A stretch of 64,000 nt of DNA from Hyphomonadaceae bacterium BL14 (GCA_027627705.1 CP091242.1:1455083-1519082), one strand, 5' to 3'; numbered from the stretch's first letter, positions 33,368 through 42,292 are shown. Translations and numbers: made by a program. The notes: generated by a model from the letters alone, not told the origin.

Positions 33368-34417
33368 ATGCCGCACGCCAGCCATCCGCCAGACCCAGAC
33401 GGCCGCCACCAGGCGGCCGGGCGCAAGGCGATCCAGCTCAGCGATCTGTGCGCCATCCGCCCCTTGCCCGATCCCATCATCGCCGAGATCGATCCGGTGC
33501 TCACCGATCTGTTGCGCATCGCCGAAGCCAGCGCACGCGCCCACGCCGCCGTGCGTCTGGCGCGCTGCGACTGGGCTCCGCGCGACGCGGTGCGCCTTCT
33601 GGCGTTCGAGCCGCTCGACATCGCCCGGCCCATTGTAGAGCGCTCACTGGCCCTGGACGAGCGCGATCTTGTCGCGCTGGCCGATCTGGGCCATGACCAC
33701 CGCATGGCGCTGACCGGGCGCATTCATTTGAGCGCGCCGGTGACCGCCGCCATGGCCCGCCACCGCGAACGCGACTGTCTGATGGCGCTGGCCGCCCATG
33801 AAGGCGCCATCCTGGCCGAGACCTCGGCTGGGGACTTCGTGGCGGTGGCGCGCAGCCATGAAGTCCTGCAGGACGCCCTGGCCGGGCGCAGCGATCTGAG
33901 TGACGGCTTTGTACGGGCATTGCACGCCATTGCGGCCCGGCGCGTGCGCACATTGCTCGCCGAGCGCTACCCCGATCTGGCTGACATCGCCGCGCCTGAG
34001 CCGCAGGGGGCGGACCCCGTCGTAGACGGTGATGCGGACCGGGACGCCGACGAAGTCACGCGCAAGCTGTTGGCGGAGCGCGCGCTCACCGCCGCCGACG
34101 TCCTGCGCGCGGCGCGCAACGGGCGCGCAGAGATCGCCGACCACGCCATTGCACGCCTGACCGGCATGGAGGCGGCCGATTGGCGCCAGGCCATGCGCCG
34201 CTCGCCCCTGCGCGCCTGCTTGCTGGGCGCCCGGGCCATGGCCATGACACCGGGCGAGGCGGCTGATCTGATAAATGCCATGGCCGAATCCGGACGCGCC
34301 CACGCCATGGCACCCGATGCCCTGGCCCGCGCGCGCGCCGACATCTATGGCGCCTTCACCCGAGATGATGCGCGCCGGGCCTTGCACCGGATGGGCGCGG
34401 GCGGTTCAATCCACTAG
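33368..34417 (+). CDS. DUF2336-family alpha-helical repeat protein
   Basis: The 349-residue protein is helical with HEAT-like repeats characteristic of DUF2336. Segments such as LLAFEPLDIARPIVERSLALDERDLVALADLGHDHRMALTGR are followed by PVTAAMARHRERDCLMALAAHEGA and a Ser-rich decision segment. No signal peptide or membrane helix is seen, so it is cytoplasmic. The family is confined largely to alphaproteobacteria and has no agreed function. It is divergent from egtB and 34 bases upstream of nadK in the same direction. A second family member is at 47463-48620. Confidence 0.82.
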   Translation: MPHASHPPDPDGRHQAAGRKAIQLSDLCAIRPLPDPIIAEIDPVLTDLLRIAEASARAHAAVRLARCDWAPRDAVRLLAFEPLDIARPIVERSLALDERDLVALADLGHDHRMALTGRIHLSAPVTAAMARHRERDCLMALAAHEGAILAETSAGDFVAVARSHEVLQDALAGRSDLSDGFVRALHAIAARRVRTLLAERYPDLADIAAPEPQGADPVVDGDADRDADEVTRKLLAERALTAADVLRAARNGRAEIADHAIARLTGMEAADWRQAMRRSPLRACLLGARAMAMTPGEAADLINAMAESGRAHAMAPDALARARADIYGAFTRDDARRALHRMGAGGSIH

Positions 34418-34451
34418 CCTGCCCTGCCTCCTGCCATGACGGAATGCTTCC

Positions 34452-35213
34452 ATGCGTCTCGCCTATCATGCCGCCGACCGCGCCGACGCCCGCGCCGCGT
34501 GCGAGCGGCTCGCCAAGCGCTATGGCGAAGTGGCGCTGGACGAGGCTGACTGCCTGATCGCGCTGGGCGGAGACGGCGTGATGCTGGACGCGCTGCACGC
34601 CGTGATGGGGCGGTCCGTCCCGGTCTACGGCATGAATTTCGGATCGGTGGGCTTCCTGATGAACGAGCCGCGCGAGGACGGCCTGCCAGAACGGCTGGCT
34701 GTGGCCGAGCGCGCGCTGATCCATCCCCTGCGCGCAGTGGGGCGCCATGTGGACGGACGCACATTCGAGGCGCTGGCGATCAACGAGGTGTCGTTGCTGC
34801 GCGAAACGCGCCAGACCGCCAAGATCCGGATCAGCGTGGATGGGCGCATGCGGCTGGAGGAGCTGGCCGCTGACGGGGTGCTGGTGGCCACGCCCGCCGG
34901 ATCAACCGCGTATAATCTGTCGGCTCACGGCCCCATCCTGCCGCTGGACGCCCAGCTCCTGGCCCTCACCCCGATCAGCGCCTTCCGCCCGCGGCGCTGG
35001 CGCGGCGCGCTTCTGCGCCATGGCAGCCGGGTGCGCTTTGATGTGCTGGAGCCGGAAAAGCGCCCCGTCTCTGTCGTCGCCGACAATCAGGAATTCCGCG
35101 ATGCCGCAACCGTCACCGTCAACGAGGCGCGCTCCATCTCGCTCACCTTGCTGTTTGATGAGGGCAAGGCGCTGGGTGAACGCATCCTGATGGAACAATT
35201 CGCCGCCGACTGA
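34452..35213 (+). CDS. nadK: NAD kinase
   Basis: The 253-residue enzyme phosphorylates NAD to NADP using ATP. It shows the diagnostic GGDG (39-42) in [15 protein letters not shown], then [12 protein letters not shown], the [10 protein letters not shown] segment, and the loop [21 protein letters not shown]. Length matches short alphaproteobacterial NAD kinases. ATG 34452 is close behind the DUF2336 gene, so the two may share a transcript. The response regulator gene follows after 88 bases. Confidence 0.96.
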   Translation: MRLAYHAADRADARAACERLAKRYGEVALDEADCLIALGGDGVMLDALHAVMGRSVPVYGMNFGSVGFLMNEPREDGLPERLAVAERALIHPLRAVGRHVDGRTFEALAINEVSLLRETRQTAKIRISVDGRMRLEELAADGVLVATPAGSTAYNLSAHGPILPLDAQLLALTPISAFRPRRWRGALLRHGSRVRFDVLEPEKRPVSVVADNQEFRDAATVTVNEARSISLTLLFDEGKALGERILMEQFAAD

Positions 35214-35301
35214 TCCGTCTCGCGCCCGCTTTAGCGGCACATTAAACATATCCGGCTAAGGTTCTGGTGAAAGCTTGCGTGGCGTACAAGGGGTCCGCGA
35301 C

Positions 35302-35817
35302 ATGACGGCAACCGCATCACCCGCTCAGGGGCTGGGCACACTGCGCATCGCCGTGGTCGATGACAACGCAGCCATGCGCGGCATCGTGCGCTCGGCCCTG
35401 GGCGCCTTCGGGGTGATTCATGTGTATGAAGCCGCCGATGTTGAATCGGCCCTGAACATCCTGCGCGCCGAGCGCATTGACGTGCTGATTTGCGACTGGA
35501 AAATGAAGCCGGTGGACGGGCTGTCCCTGGTGCGTACCCTGCGTGATCCTGAACAGAGCCCCTGCCCGCTTCTGCCCATCATCATGCTGACCGCCTATGC
35601 CGAGCCGTCCAGGATGAAAGAAGCCGGTGACGCGGGCGTGACTGAATTTCTGGTCAAGCCTTTCGCCGCCGAGGCCCTGTACAGCCGCCTGCAGATGATC
35701 GTAAATCGGCCCCGCCCCTTCGTGCGTACCCGGGAGTTCTTCGGACCTGACCGGCGCCGGATGGCCAGCGGATCTCAAGGACCGGTACGCCGCGGTGACG
35801 CGGCGGTCCGGTCCTGA
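35302..35817 (+). CDS. Single-domain response regulator with basic C-terminal tail
   Basis: The 171-residue protein is a CheY-like receiver: acidic pair Asp20-Asp21, phospho-acceptor Asp65 in VLICDWKMKP, Thr97 in IIMLTAYAEP and Lys119 in EFLVKPF. There is no DNA-binding output domain. The last ~40 residues carry FFGPDRRR and further arginines, a tail seen on several alphaproteobacterial stand-alone receivers. ATG 35302 follows an AAGGGG site. An Hpt-domain gene starts 28 bases later, so the two likely pass phosphate between them. No histidine kinase gene is adjacent. Confidence 0.92.
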   Translation: MTATASPAQGLGTLRIAVVDDNAAMRGIVRSALGAFGVIHVYEAADVESALNILRAERIDVLICDWKMKPVDGLSLVRTLRDPEQSPCPLLPIIMLTAYAEPSRMKEAGDAGVTEFLVKPFAAEALYSRLQMIVNRPRPFVRTREFFGPDRRRMASGSQGPVRRGDAAVRS

Positions 35818-35845
35818 ACCACTCAAGAGCGGAGAAGCCTTACCC

Positions 35846-36340
35846 ATGACCCAGCGCGAACGCCAGATCGAGATGATCACCCCTCCCAACATGCTCAAGG
35901 CGAAGGTGGGCGGCCCGTTGCCGGCGGCCAATGAAGCCATGATGGCCCGCGCTGAAGCCGCTGTCGGTGATCTGCGCAAGAACTTCACCGCCTGGCTGGA
36001 AGAGGAAGTCGTCAAGCTGGAAGCGCTGATGCGCACCGCGCGCACCCAGGGCATGGAGGGCGAGACCGGCGAGGCGCTGTTCACCTGCGCTCACGATTTG
36101 CGGGGTCTGGGCAGCACGTACGACTTTCCCATCATCACCCGCATCGCCGCCTCCCTGTCCAAGCTGATCGAGACGGCCGAGCAGCGCGCCGCCGCACCGG
36201 TGGCGCTGGTGGACGCCCATGTCGGTGCCATCCGCGCCGCCATATTGCAAAACGTCCGCAATGACGCCGATCCCATTGGCAAGGCGCTGGCCGAAGAACT
36301 TGAAGCCCGCGTCATCAAGCTGGTGGGCGAACGTATCTGA
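35846..36340 (+). CDS. Hpt-domain phosphotransfer protein
   Basis: The 164-residue all-helical protein contains the histidine phosphotransfer motif AHDLRGLGSTYDFPIITRIAASLSKLIE, with His83 as the likely phospho-acceptor. A preceding amphipathic helix (~30-70) and a following helical pair complete a four-helix bundle. It starts 28 bases after the receiver gene, follows a GGAGAAG site and ends before a strong terminator. The pair looks like the middle of a phosphorelay lacking its kinase and output in this window. Confidence 0.88.
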   Translation: MTQRERQIEMITPPNMLKAKVGGPLPAANEAMMARAEAAVGDLRKNFTAWLEEEVVKLEALMRTARTQGMEGETGEALFTCAHDLRGLGSTYDFPIITRIAASLSKLIETAEQRAAAPVALVDAHVGAIRAAILQNVRNDADPIGKALAEELEARVIKLVGERI

Positions 36341-36341
36341 G

Positions 36342-36371
36342 GGCGCTGCGTGTGTGACGCAGTGCCTTTTT
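36342..36371 (+). terminator. Rho-independent terminator after the Hpt gene
   Basis: A 10-bp stem (36342-36351 with 36357-36366, one G-T pair, loop GTGTG) starts right after the stop at 36340 and is followed by TTTTT at 36367-36371. It ends the receiver-Hpt transcript. Confidence 0.88.
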
Positions 36372-36405
36372 CTCCGCCCGTTGATGGGGCGGGACAAGCC
36401 GGTTC

Positions 36406-36951
36406 CTAGAAAATCCCCAGAAATTTTTTGCGCTTGGCCGCACGCCCGGATTGGCCGGCAAGATCGGCCGGGCCGGGTTCGCCGGCCGGTGCGATGGCGT
36501 CGGGACCCTCAGCGGTACCGGGGCCTTCCGCTTCCATGGAGACGTCGGCCTGCACCTCGGCCGGGGCCGGGGCTGGTTCGGCAAAGCGGGCCGGCGCGAG
36601 CGTTTCGCTGTCTGCGCCTTTGATTTCCGCCGGGACAGGCGCGGGCACAGGCGGGCGTACCGGCGCGCACACATCGGAATCACAAAGCGGCGTGCTCATG
36701 GCGTGGGCGGCCAGGCGCGAAGGCGCTGTGGCGGGGCCGTGATAGCTGCCGAGCCCCAGAGACTGGCGCACTGTGTCGCGAAACGCGCTCGCGCGCGCGT
36801 CGATGGTGGCGGTGCGCGCCTCCATCTCCTGCAGGCGCGACAGATCGGCCGGGCGCGGGGCGCGCACGGCGGCCGGGGTGATATCATGGCGCGCGCGGGC
36901 CAGGGCGGCGCGGGCATTGTCGAGATCGAGCGGTTTGGGCGCGTCACTCAT
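36406..36951 (-). CDS. Ala/Pro-rich cytoplasmic protein downstream of the proteasome-like gene
   Basis: The 181-residue product starts MSDAPKPLDLDNARAALARARHDITP after a GGAGGC site. The first ~80 residues are helical and charged with a Leu/Arg/Ala pattern. Residues ~85-165 are Pro/Ala/Glu-rich and probably disordered. The C-terminus is a basic-hydrophobic tail, RAAKRKKFLGIF. No signal or membrane helix is present. It lies 31 bases after the stop of the proteasome-like gene in the same direction, so the two are probably one operon. The conserved-looking tail could be a docking or recognition element; that is inference. Confidence 0.7.
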   Translation of the reverse strand: MSDAPKPLDLDNARAALARARHDITPAAVRAPRPADLSRLQEMEARTATIDARASAFRDTVRQSLGLGSYHGPATAPSRLAAHAMSTPLCDSDVCAPVRPPVPAPVPAEIKGADSETLAPARFAEPAPAPAEVQADVSMEAEGPGTAEGPDAIAPAGEPGPADLAGQSGRAAKRKKFLGIF

Positions 36952-36982
36952 ATCAGCCTCCTCATTGGCGCTGCTGTACGGA

Positions 36983-38221
36983 TCATGATTTGCGAGCATA
37001 CCATTCCAGCCCGCCCGTGCGCGAGACCATGACCACGTCCACGTCGCCGCCCACCCCGGTCTGGGACATGTGCAGCTGGCTTTTCAGGATATTGAGCTCC
37101 ACCAGCGATTTGGCGGTCTGGGCCAGCTGACGCTTGCCCGAGGCCGACACCACCTGGATGAAGGGATTGATGAATTCCTGCTGGGAAATGTCCTGCACGG
37201 CGTGGGCAAATTCCATGGTCAGATTCGGCAGGGCCCCGCCGCGCAGCGCATCCATGGCCTCATTGCCAGCAGCGTCATCGACACCGGCCTGCTTGAGGGC
37301 CGCCTCGGCGGCGGACTCATTGGTGATCCAGTTGAGCGACATCATCACATCAAACATGAGCGGATGAATGCCGCGCAGGAAGGTGTGGGTCATGTCCGCC
37401 TGGGCGAAGGTGCGCAGGAAGGCGTTGGGCCCGTCATCTACCCCCACGCGCATGGTCTCGTCGGCGGCGCGCTTCATCACCCCGTCAATCAGGATCGACG
37501 CGTAGTAATGGGTGTAGACCGGGAACACATCGCCTTCGCCAAACCCGGCAAAGACCAGCCCGGCATAAGGCTCCAGGAAGGCCGGGCGCGTGGCAATCTT
37601 GTAGGCGAAGTCGAACAGCTTGTCGCGCACATCGGCCTGCATGCCGAACTCGCCCAGCGCCTCCTGGATCAGGGCGTCAAGCATGGCGGCGTAGCGCTCG
37701 TGGAAGCGGGCGCTGTCCAGCCCGGCCAGCGCCTCGACGGCATCGCGCGGTTCGCCCGCCTCGTCATGATCGAGGTGCTGGCGGTACAGATCCAGCGCCG
37801 CCTCGAACGCCGCCGCGTCGCTGTCATACCCGCCGCCGGGATAGCGGCGCATCGCCTTGGCGTGGCTGAGCACGGTGATGAAGGCGGCGCGCATCAGATG
37901 CGCAAACTCCTCCATCTCCTCGGCTTCCGGGAACAGGCTGCGGTTATTGTCCAGAAACCGGAAGAAGGCACGCGCGCAATCATCCACCGAGGCGAAGTCC
38001 GTCTCGCCATGGCGCCGGGTAAAGGCGTGGGCGATCTGTGACCAGGACCGGCCCAGCACATCGCCGCGCGAATAGACCATGACGGCCATGCTCGGCCCCA
38101 GGCGCAGAATTTTCTCCGCCTCCAGCGTCACCACCGGATCGGGGCCGCCGCCATAGGTGACCGCGCTGTCGGCCGCCAGCACCACTGCCTGGCGGTTCAT
38201 GATCATGACTTCAGATGTCAT
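36983..38221 (-). CDS. Stand-alone proteasome-like Ntn-hydrolase of unusual length
   Basis: The 412-residue protein opens M-TSEVMIMNRQAVVLAADSAVTYG. If Met is removed, Thr1 is followed by VVLAAD with Asp at position 17, exactly the Thr1-Asp17 spacing of proteasome beta subunits and HslV. Lys36 in EKILRLGPSMAVMVYS corresponds to the catalytic Lys33, with about three extra residues before it. The rest (~60-412) is mostly helical, and the protein is about twice the length of HslV or Anbu. No ATPase partner gene is nearby. A protease or amidase acting as an N-terminal nucleophile enzyme is inferred. A small Pro-rich protein gene follows it. Confidence 0.75.
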   Translation of the reverse strand: MTSEVMIMNRQAVVLAADSAVTYGGGPDPVVTLEAEKILRLGPSMAVMVYSRGDVLGRSWSQIAHAFTRRHGETDFASVDDCARAFFRFLDNNRSLFPEAEEMEEFAHLMRAAFITVLSHAKAMRRYPGGGYDSDAAAFEAALDLYRQHLDHDEAGEPRDAVEALAGLDSARFHERYAAMLDALIQEALGEFGMQADVRDKLFDFAYKIATRPAFLEPYAGLVFAGFGEGDVFPVYTHYYASILIDGVMKRAADETMRVGVDDGPNAFLRTFAQADMTHTFLRGIHPLMFDVMMSLNWITNESAAEAALKQAGVDDAAGNEAMDALRGGALPNLTMEFAHAVQDISQQEFINPFIQVVSASGKRQLAQTAKSLVELNILKSQLHMSQTGVGGDVDVVMVSRTGGLEWYARKS

Positions 38222-38537
38222 TGCGCGCGCGTCTCCCCCCGCCTCGCCACACCGCCCCCTCGGCGATCCGGCGGCTTTGCCACAAGTCTTGACGAAACGT
38301 TAGCGCGTGCGCGCTCCGCTGTTAAGCCGGATGATGGCGATTAAAGGCGCAGGCGCGGCAGGAATGCCACGCTGTGGGTGGGCAGATGCGGTCAAAGTAC
38401 GGCCCACGCCCCGCCCGGCCTCAAGATGGCAAGGCATTTGAACCCCTGTTGCGCGATTTGTTGTCGCTCTGGACGTGCCGCTCTGGTATGGCGTTGATCA
38501 GATTCAGGAGCTGGAGATTGCCTGCCCAGAGACTGCC
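38222..38537. other. 316-base intergenic region, divergent promoters expected
   Basis: It lies between the starts of the proteasome-like gene (minus) and the four-helix membrane gene (plus), so both promoters should be here. I see no open frame with protein-like composition, no strong hairpin and no recognisable operator. Composition falls from GC-rich to mixed toward the right end. Confidence 0.6.
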
Positions 38538-39056
38538 ATGAACGACGTCACCTATTTCTCCCCGTTCCATGGCTTCCTTTCGCCTTCGGCGAAAACCGTC
38601 TGGGCGTTCGAGATCAATGAAAATGTCAAACGTAGAATTCTGTCCCTGACCTCGAACGTCGCGATCGTTCTGTATGCCATGTTTGCTGCCTCGGCCCTGC
38701 TGTGGGCATTGCAGGATATCGTGAGCCCGCAAAATGCCGTCGGCGCGACCTTTGCCATTAACACAATCATGCTCGCAACGACCCTCTATGTGGCGATTTT
38801 ATTGATTCCCCAGAATAGAAAGGTCGATATCATAAAGTTCAGCACGCATTTGACAGATGGTAGAATAGCAAGAAACTACTACATTATATTTGCAATTTGT
38901 TTTTTTATTATCGCTTTGAACAATACAATGTTGGCACGTCATACGCAGAACGAGTTTGCGGTGCTTGCGGTTGCTATTTCCCTGTTCATGATTTTATTTG
39001 GCACCATAAGCGCGGCGGCGTACCTGTTTCGCGGCCTCTCGCAACCGCGCCGTTGA
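38538..39056 (+). CDS. Four-helix membrane protein of atypical base composition
   Basis: The 172-residue product has four predicted transmembrane helices, at ~30-56 (SNVAIVLYAMFAASALLWAL), ~68-90, ~112-132 (NYYIIFAICFFIIALNNTML) and ~140-165. The 38810-39000 stretch is strikingly AT-rich, with a run of seven T and AT-ending codons, unlike every neighbour. This suggests acquisition from elsewhere or a relaxed gene. The start ATG 38538 has only a weak GAGA site; an upstream in-frame start at 38475 exists. No family recognised. It sits beside a decayed chemoreceptor. Confidence 0.6.
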   Translation: MNDVTYFSPFHGFLSPSAKTVWAFEINENVKRRILSLTSNVAIVLYAMFAASALLWALQDIVSPQNAVGATFAINTIMLATTLYVAILLIPQNRKVDIIKFSTHLTDGRIARNYYIIFAICFFIIALNNTMLARHTQNEFAVLAVAISLFMILFGTISAAAYLFRGLSQPRR

Positions 39057-39096
39057 AGCCGGGTAGCGTGACTTCAAGGGCAGAAGGCAGACCGCT

Positions 39097-39557
39097 TTGA
39101 ACACCTATCGCCATCCGATCGCCGTGCCTCTGACGTTTCTGGCAGGCGGCCTCGCCGTGAGTGCGGCCAGCCTGGCACAACTCCTCAATGGCGGTGACCG
39201 CCTGACGGTGGCGGGTCTGGCCGCTGGTCTGGGCCTGATCGGGATCGCCATCTGGGATCTGGCGGCGCGGTCAATGACATGCGCGCAGTGATCGACGAGC
39301 TGTCTTCGGTGTCGTCGGCCATCTCTGCGGCGGTGACCCAGCAGAATGACGCGGCCAACGAGATCGCCCACTCGGCGCAAAACGCGGCCGGCCAGACCCA
39401 CCGCGTGGCTGGCAGCATCGAATCGGTCAGCCAGTCCGCCGATGAAACCCTCGGCCAGGCAGACTCGGTGAGCAAGACGTCCGACCGGCTGCGTCAGGAA
39501 GCTGATGGGCTGGCGTCATGGGTGCGCGAGTTCCTGTCTGCCGTGCGCGCAGCCTGA
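39097..39557 (+). pseudogene. Collapsed methyl-accepting chemotaxis protein remnant
   Basis: Two pieces lie in different frames. 39097-39291 encodes a 64-residue start with two hydrophobic helices (HPIAVPLTFLAGGLAVSAASLAQLL and LTVAGLAAGLGLIGIAIWDLAA). 39279-39557 encodes a 92-residue C-terminal chemoreceptor segment (VIDELSSVSSAISAAVTQQNDAANEIAHSAQNAA...LRQEADGLASWVREFLSAVRAA). The central HAMP and signalling hairpin are missing. The simplest reading is an internal deletion that also shifted the frame near 39260-39280. The two parts could alternatively be remnants of two genes. Confidence 0.65.
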
Positions 39558-39600
39558 CGCCCGGCCATCGGCGGCGATCAGCCGCCGGTGCCGCCGCGTC

Positions 39601-40524
39601 TCAGGCGCAGCCTCCGGCTTCGCCCGCGGCGGGTACAGCCGGATCGGTGCCGGCCTCTGCCGCCACGGCCGGCATCGCGCCCTTGGGCAGCAGCTTCAGC
39701 TTGCGTACGGCCAGGCCCAGACCGGCGCGGGCGGCCAGGCCGAAGCCGCGGCTGTCCTCAATGGACGGGCTCAGGCCCATCCGGCGCCGGATAAGGCCAT
39801 TGAACATCATGGCGTGATTGCGCAGGCGCACGTCGTTGCAGGTGTACTCAGTGGCCATGGAGACGTTGAGCCCCTCCAGATTGACCACGCGGTGGGGCGT
39901 ATGCACCGGCCAGCACAGCACATCGCCGGGCTCCAGATCGAACACCTGCGCGCGCGCATCGAAAGACGCCTTGTAGGGCAGGTCGTCATTGAACGGGTGC
40001 ATCAGCACCGCTTCCACATCGGCTTCGTTGAGCACCGGCGCGCTGCGCGGATAGACGAAGACGCGTTTGCGCCCGCGTACATGCCACAGCATGGTGTCGG
40101 TGCGGTCGATATGAAACGGCACGCGCGCACCGGGCGCGGAGATGAGCAGCCCGCCCTTGATCACGTCGGGCCGGAAGCGCGGGTGCAGCTCGCGCAGTTC
40201 GGCGAAGACCGCGCCCAGCAGGGCCCGGTATTCCGGCTGTCTGTTGAAGACCTGGCGCAAATTCATCCACACCCGGCCCTCGCGCACACCGGCCAGCAGC
40301 TCGCCGCCCTTGCGCTCGCCCGGCGACAGGTCGGTCCAGGACCGCGACCAGCCGTCCTCGTCCATCATCGCAATGTCCAGAAGCTCGCGCGGATGGGTCT
40401 CGATCAGCTCTTCCAGCGCGGGGTCGCAGAACAGTCCGCTATCGGCCAGGCGATGGCGCGCGCGCACGATGCCTGCGCGAAACCGCCCGCGATCTTCCTG
40501 CGTCCAGCGCTCGATCCACCCCAT
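39601..40524 (-). CDS. JmjC/cupin-like Fe(II)/2-oxoglutarate-type oxygenase domain protein
   Basis: The 307-residue protein has a cupin_8/JmjC core. VPFHIDRTDTMLWHVRGRKRVFVYP supplies the H-x-D metal pair, and EPGDVLCWPVHTPHRVVN supplies the distal His after a PGD turn. The flanking N-terminal ~100 residues are helical. Similar bacterial proteins are hydroxylases of protein or small-molecule substrates, or act near sugar or peptide genes; the substrate here is unknown. The last ~40 residues are Ala/Pro-rich. It is downstream of mccB in the same direction, 77 bases away. Confidence 0.8.
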   Translation of the reverse strand: MGWIERWTQEDRGRFRAGIVRARHRLADSGLFCDPALEELIETHPRELLDIAMMDEDGWSRSWTDLSPGERKGGELLAGVREGRVWMNLRQVFNRQPEYRALLGAVFAELRELHPRFRPDVIKGGLLISAPGARVPFHIDRTDTMLWHVRGRKRVFVYPRSAPVLNEADVEAVLMHPFNDDLPYKASFDARAQVFDLEPGDVLCWPVHTPHRVVNLEGLNVSMATEYTCNDVRLRNHAMMFNGLIRRRMGLSPSIEDSRGFGLAARAGLGLAVRKLKLLPKGAMPAVAAEAGTDPAVPAAGEAGGCA

Positions 40525-40601
40525 CGCTCACCCTCCCGGCCGTCCCGCCCCGGCACAAGCCGGGGCTGTTTGGGGAGATCAGGGCAAGGATTGGGCCGGA
40601 G

Positions 40602-42209
40602 CTACATCCTGAACACGCCAAACCGCGTCGGCTCAATCGGCGCATTGAGCGCCGCTGACAGCGCCAGCGCCAGCACACGGCGGCTGTCGGCGGGGGCGAT
40701 GACGCCGTCATCCCAGAGGCGGGCGGTGGAGTAATAGGGCGAGCCTTCGGCTTCGTATGTCTCGCGGATCGGGGCCTTGAAGGCTTCCTCGTCTTCGGCC
40801 GACCAGCTCTGGCCGCGCGCTTCCATCCCGTCGCGCTTGACGGTGGCGAGCACGCTGGCAGCCTGGGTGCCGCCCATGACCGAGATGCGCGCATTGGGCC
40901 ACATGAACAGGAAACGCGGGCCGAAGGCGCGTCCGCACATGCCGTAATTGCCCGCCCCGTAGGAGCCGCCAATCACCAGGGTGATCTTGGGCACGCGTGC
41001 GCAGGACACGGCGGTGACCAGCTTGGCACCGTCCTTGGCGATGCCGCCGGCCTCGTATTTGGAGCCGACCATGAAGCCGGTGATATTCTGCAGGAACAGC
41101 AAGGGAATGCCGCGCTGGCAGCACAGCTCGATGAAATGGGCGCCTTTCAGCGCGCTTTCGCTGAACAGCACGCCATTATTGGCGATAATCCCCACCGGCA
41201 TGCCGTGCAGGCGGGCAAAACCCGTGACCAGCGTCTCGCCATAAAGCTTCTTGAACTCGTCAAACTCCGAGCCGTCCACCAGGCGCGCGATCACCTCGCG
41301 CACATCATAGGGCGTACGCACATCCGCCGGGATCACGCCCTCCAGCGTCGCCGGATCGAGCAGAGGCGGGCGCGGCTCGGTGATGTCCAGCGCGGGGCGC
41401 TTGGTGGTGTTGAGCCCCGCAACGATGCGCCGGGCGATCTGCAGGGCGTGGTCATCATCGGCGGCGTAATGGTCCACCACGCCGGACTGGCGCGCATGCA
41501 CATCCGCGCCGCCCAGGTCTTCGGCCGAGATCACCTCGCCGGTAGCCGCCTTCACCAGCGGCGGGCCGCCCAGGAAGATGGTGCCCTGATTGCGCACAAT
41601 GATGGACTCGTCGCTCATCGCCGGCACATAGGCACCCCCGGCGGTGCACGATCCCATCACCACGGCGATCTGTGGAATACCTTCAGCCGACAGATTGGCC
41701 TGATTATAGAAAATGCGCCCGAAATGGTCGCGATCGGGGAAAACTTCGGCCTGGTGGGGCAGGTTGGCTCCACCGGAATCCACCAGATACACGCACGGCA
41801 AACGGTTCTCGCGCGCGATCTCCTGAGCGCGCAAATGCTTCTTCACCGTCATGGGATAATAGGTGCCGCCCTTCACCGTGGCGTCATTGCACACGATCAT
41901 CACCTCGCGGCCCGACACCCGGCCAATGCCGGTGATCATGCCCGCCCCGTGCACATCGCCCTCATACAGGCCATTGGCCGCCAGCGGCGACAGCTCCAGA
42001 AACGCCGAGCCGGGATCCAGCAGGCGCTGCACCCTGTCGCGCGAGAGCAGCTTGCCGCGTTTGAGGTGCTTCTCACGCGCGGCCTCAGACCCGCCCAGCG
42101 CGGCCTGCGCCATCTTGTCTTTCAGCTGCGCGACCAGTGCGCCCATCGCTGCGGCATTGGCCTCGAAAACCGGGGCGTCGGGATCAAGCTGTGTGGGCAG
42201 AACAGGCAT
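40602..42209 (-). CDS. mccB: Methylcrotonoyl-CoA carboxylase beta (carboxyltransferase) subunit
   Basis: The 535-residue carboxyltransferase acts in leucine breakdown, moving CO2 from biotin to 3-methylcrotonyl-CoA. Family landmarks are [73 protein letters not shown], and the second crotonase-like half [28 protein letters not shown] with [18 protein letters not shown] site precedes ATG 42209. The biotin-carrying alpha subunit gene, usually adjacent with isovaleryl-CoA dehydrogenase, is not in the window. It fits functionally with the BCKDH cluster 35 kb away. Confidence 0.95.
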   Translation of the reverse strand: MPVLPTQLDPDAPVFEANAAAMGALVAQLKDKMAQAALGGSEAAREKHLKRGKLLSRDRVQRLLDPGSAFLELSPLAANGLYEGDVHGAGMITGIGRVSGREVMIVCNDATVKGGTYYPMTVKKHLRAQEIARENRLPCVYLVDSGGANLPHQAEVFPDRDHFGRIFYNQANLSAEGIPQIAVVMGSCTAGGAYVPAMSDESIIVRNQGTIFLGGPPLVKAATGEVISAEDLGGADVHARQSGVVDHYAADDDHALQIARRIVAGLNTTKRPALDITEPRPPLLDPATLEGVIPADVRTPYDVREVIARLVDGSEFDEFKKLYGETLVTGFARLHGMPVGIIANNGVLFSESALKGAHFIELCCQRGIPLLFLQNITGFMVGSKYEAGGIAKDGAKLVTAVSCARVPKITLVIGGSYGAGNYGMCGRAFGPRFLFMWPNARISVMGGTQAASVLATVKRDGMEARGQSWSAEDEEAFKAPIRETYEAEGSPYYSTARLWDDGVIAPADSRRVLALALSAALNAPIEPTRFGVFRM

Positions 42210-42292
42210 GGCGGCTCCAGAGCATCTGGCCGTTAAGGGCGTGCGGTCTGATTAGCCCGCGCGCAGGACACGGCGCAATGGCGCGGCGCCCC

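Noticed and set aside
35214..35301. CtrA-like box before the receiver gene (ATTAAACATATCCGGCTAAG)
   Set aside because: Only one half-site matches; the second lacks TTAA.
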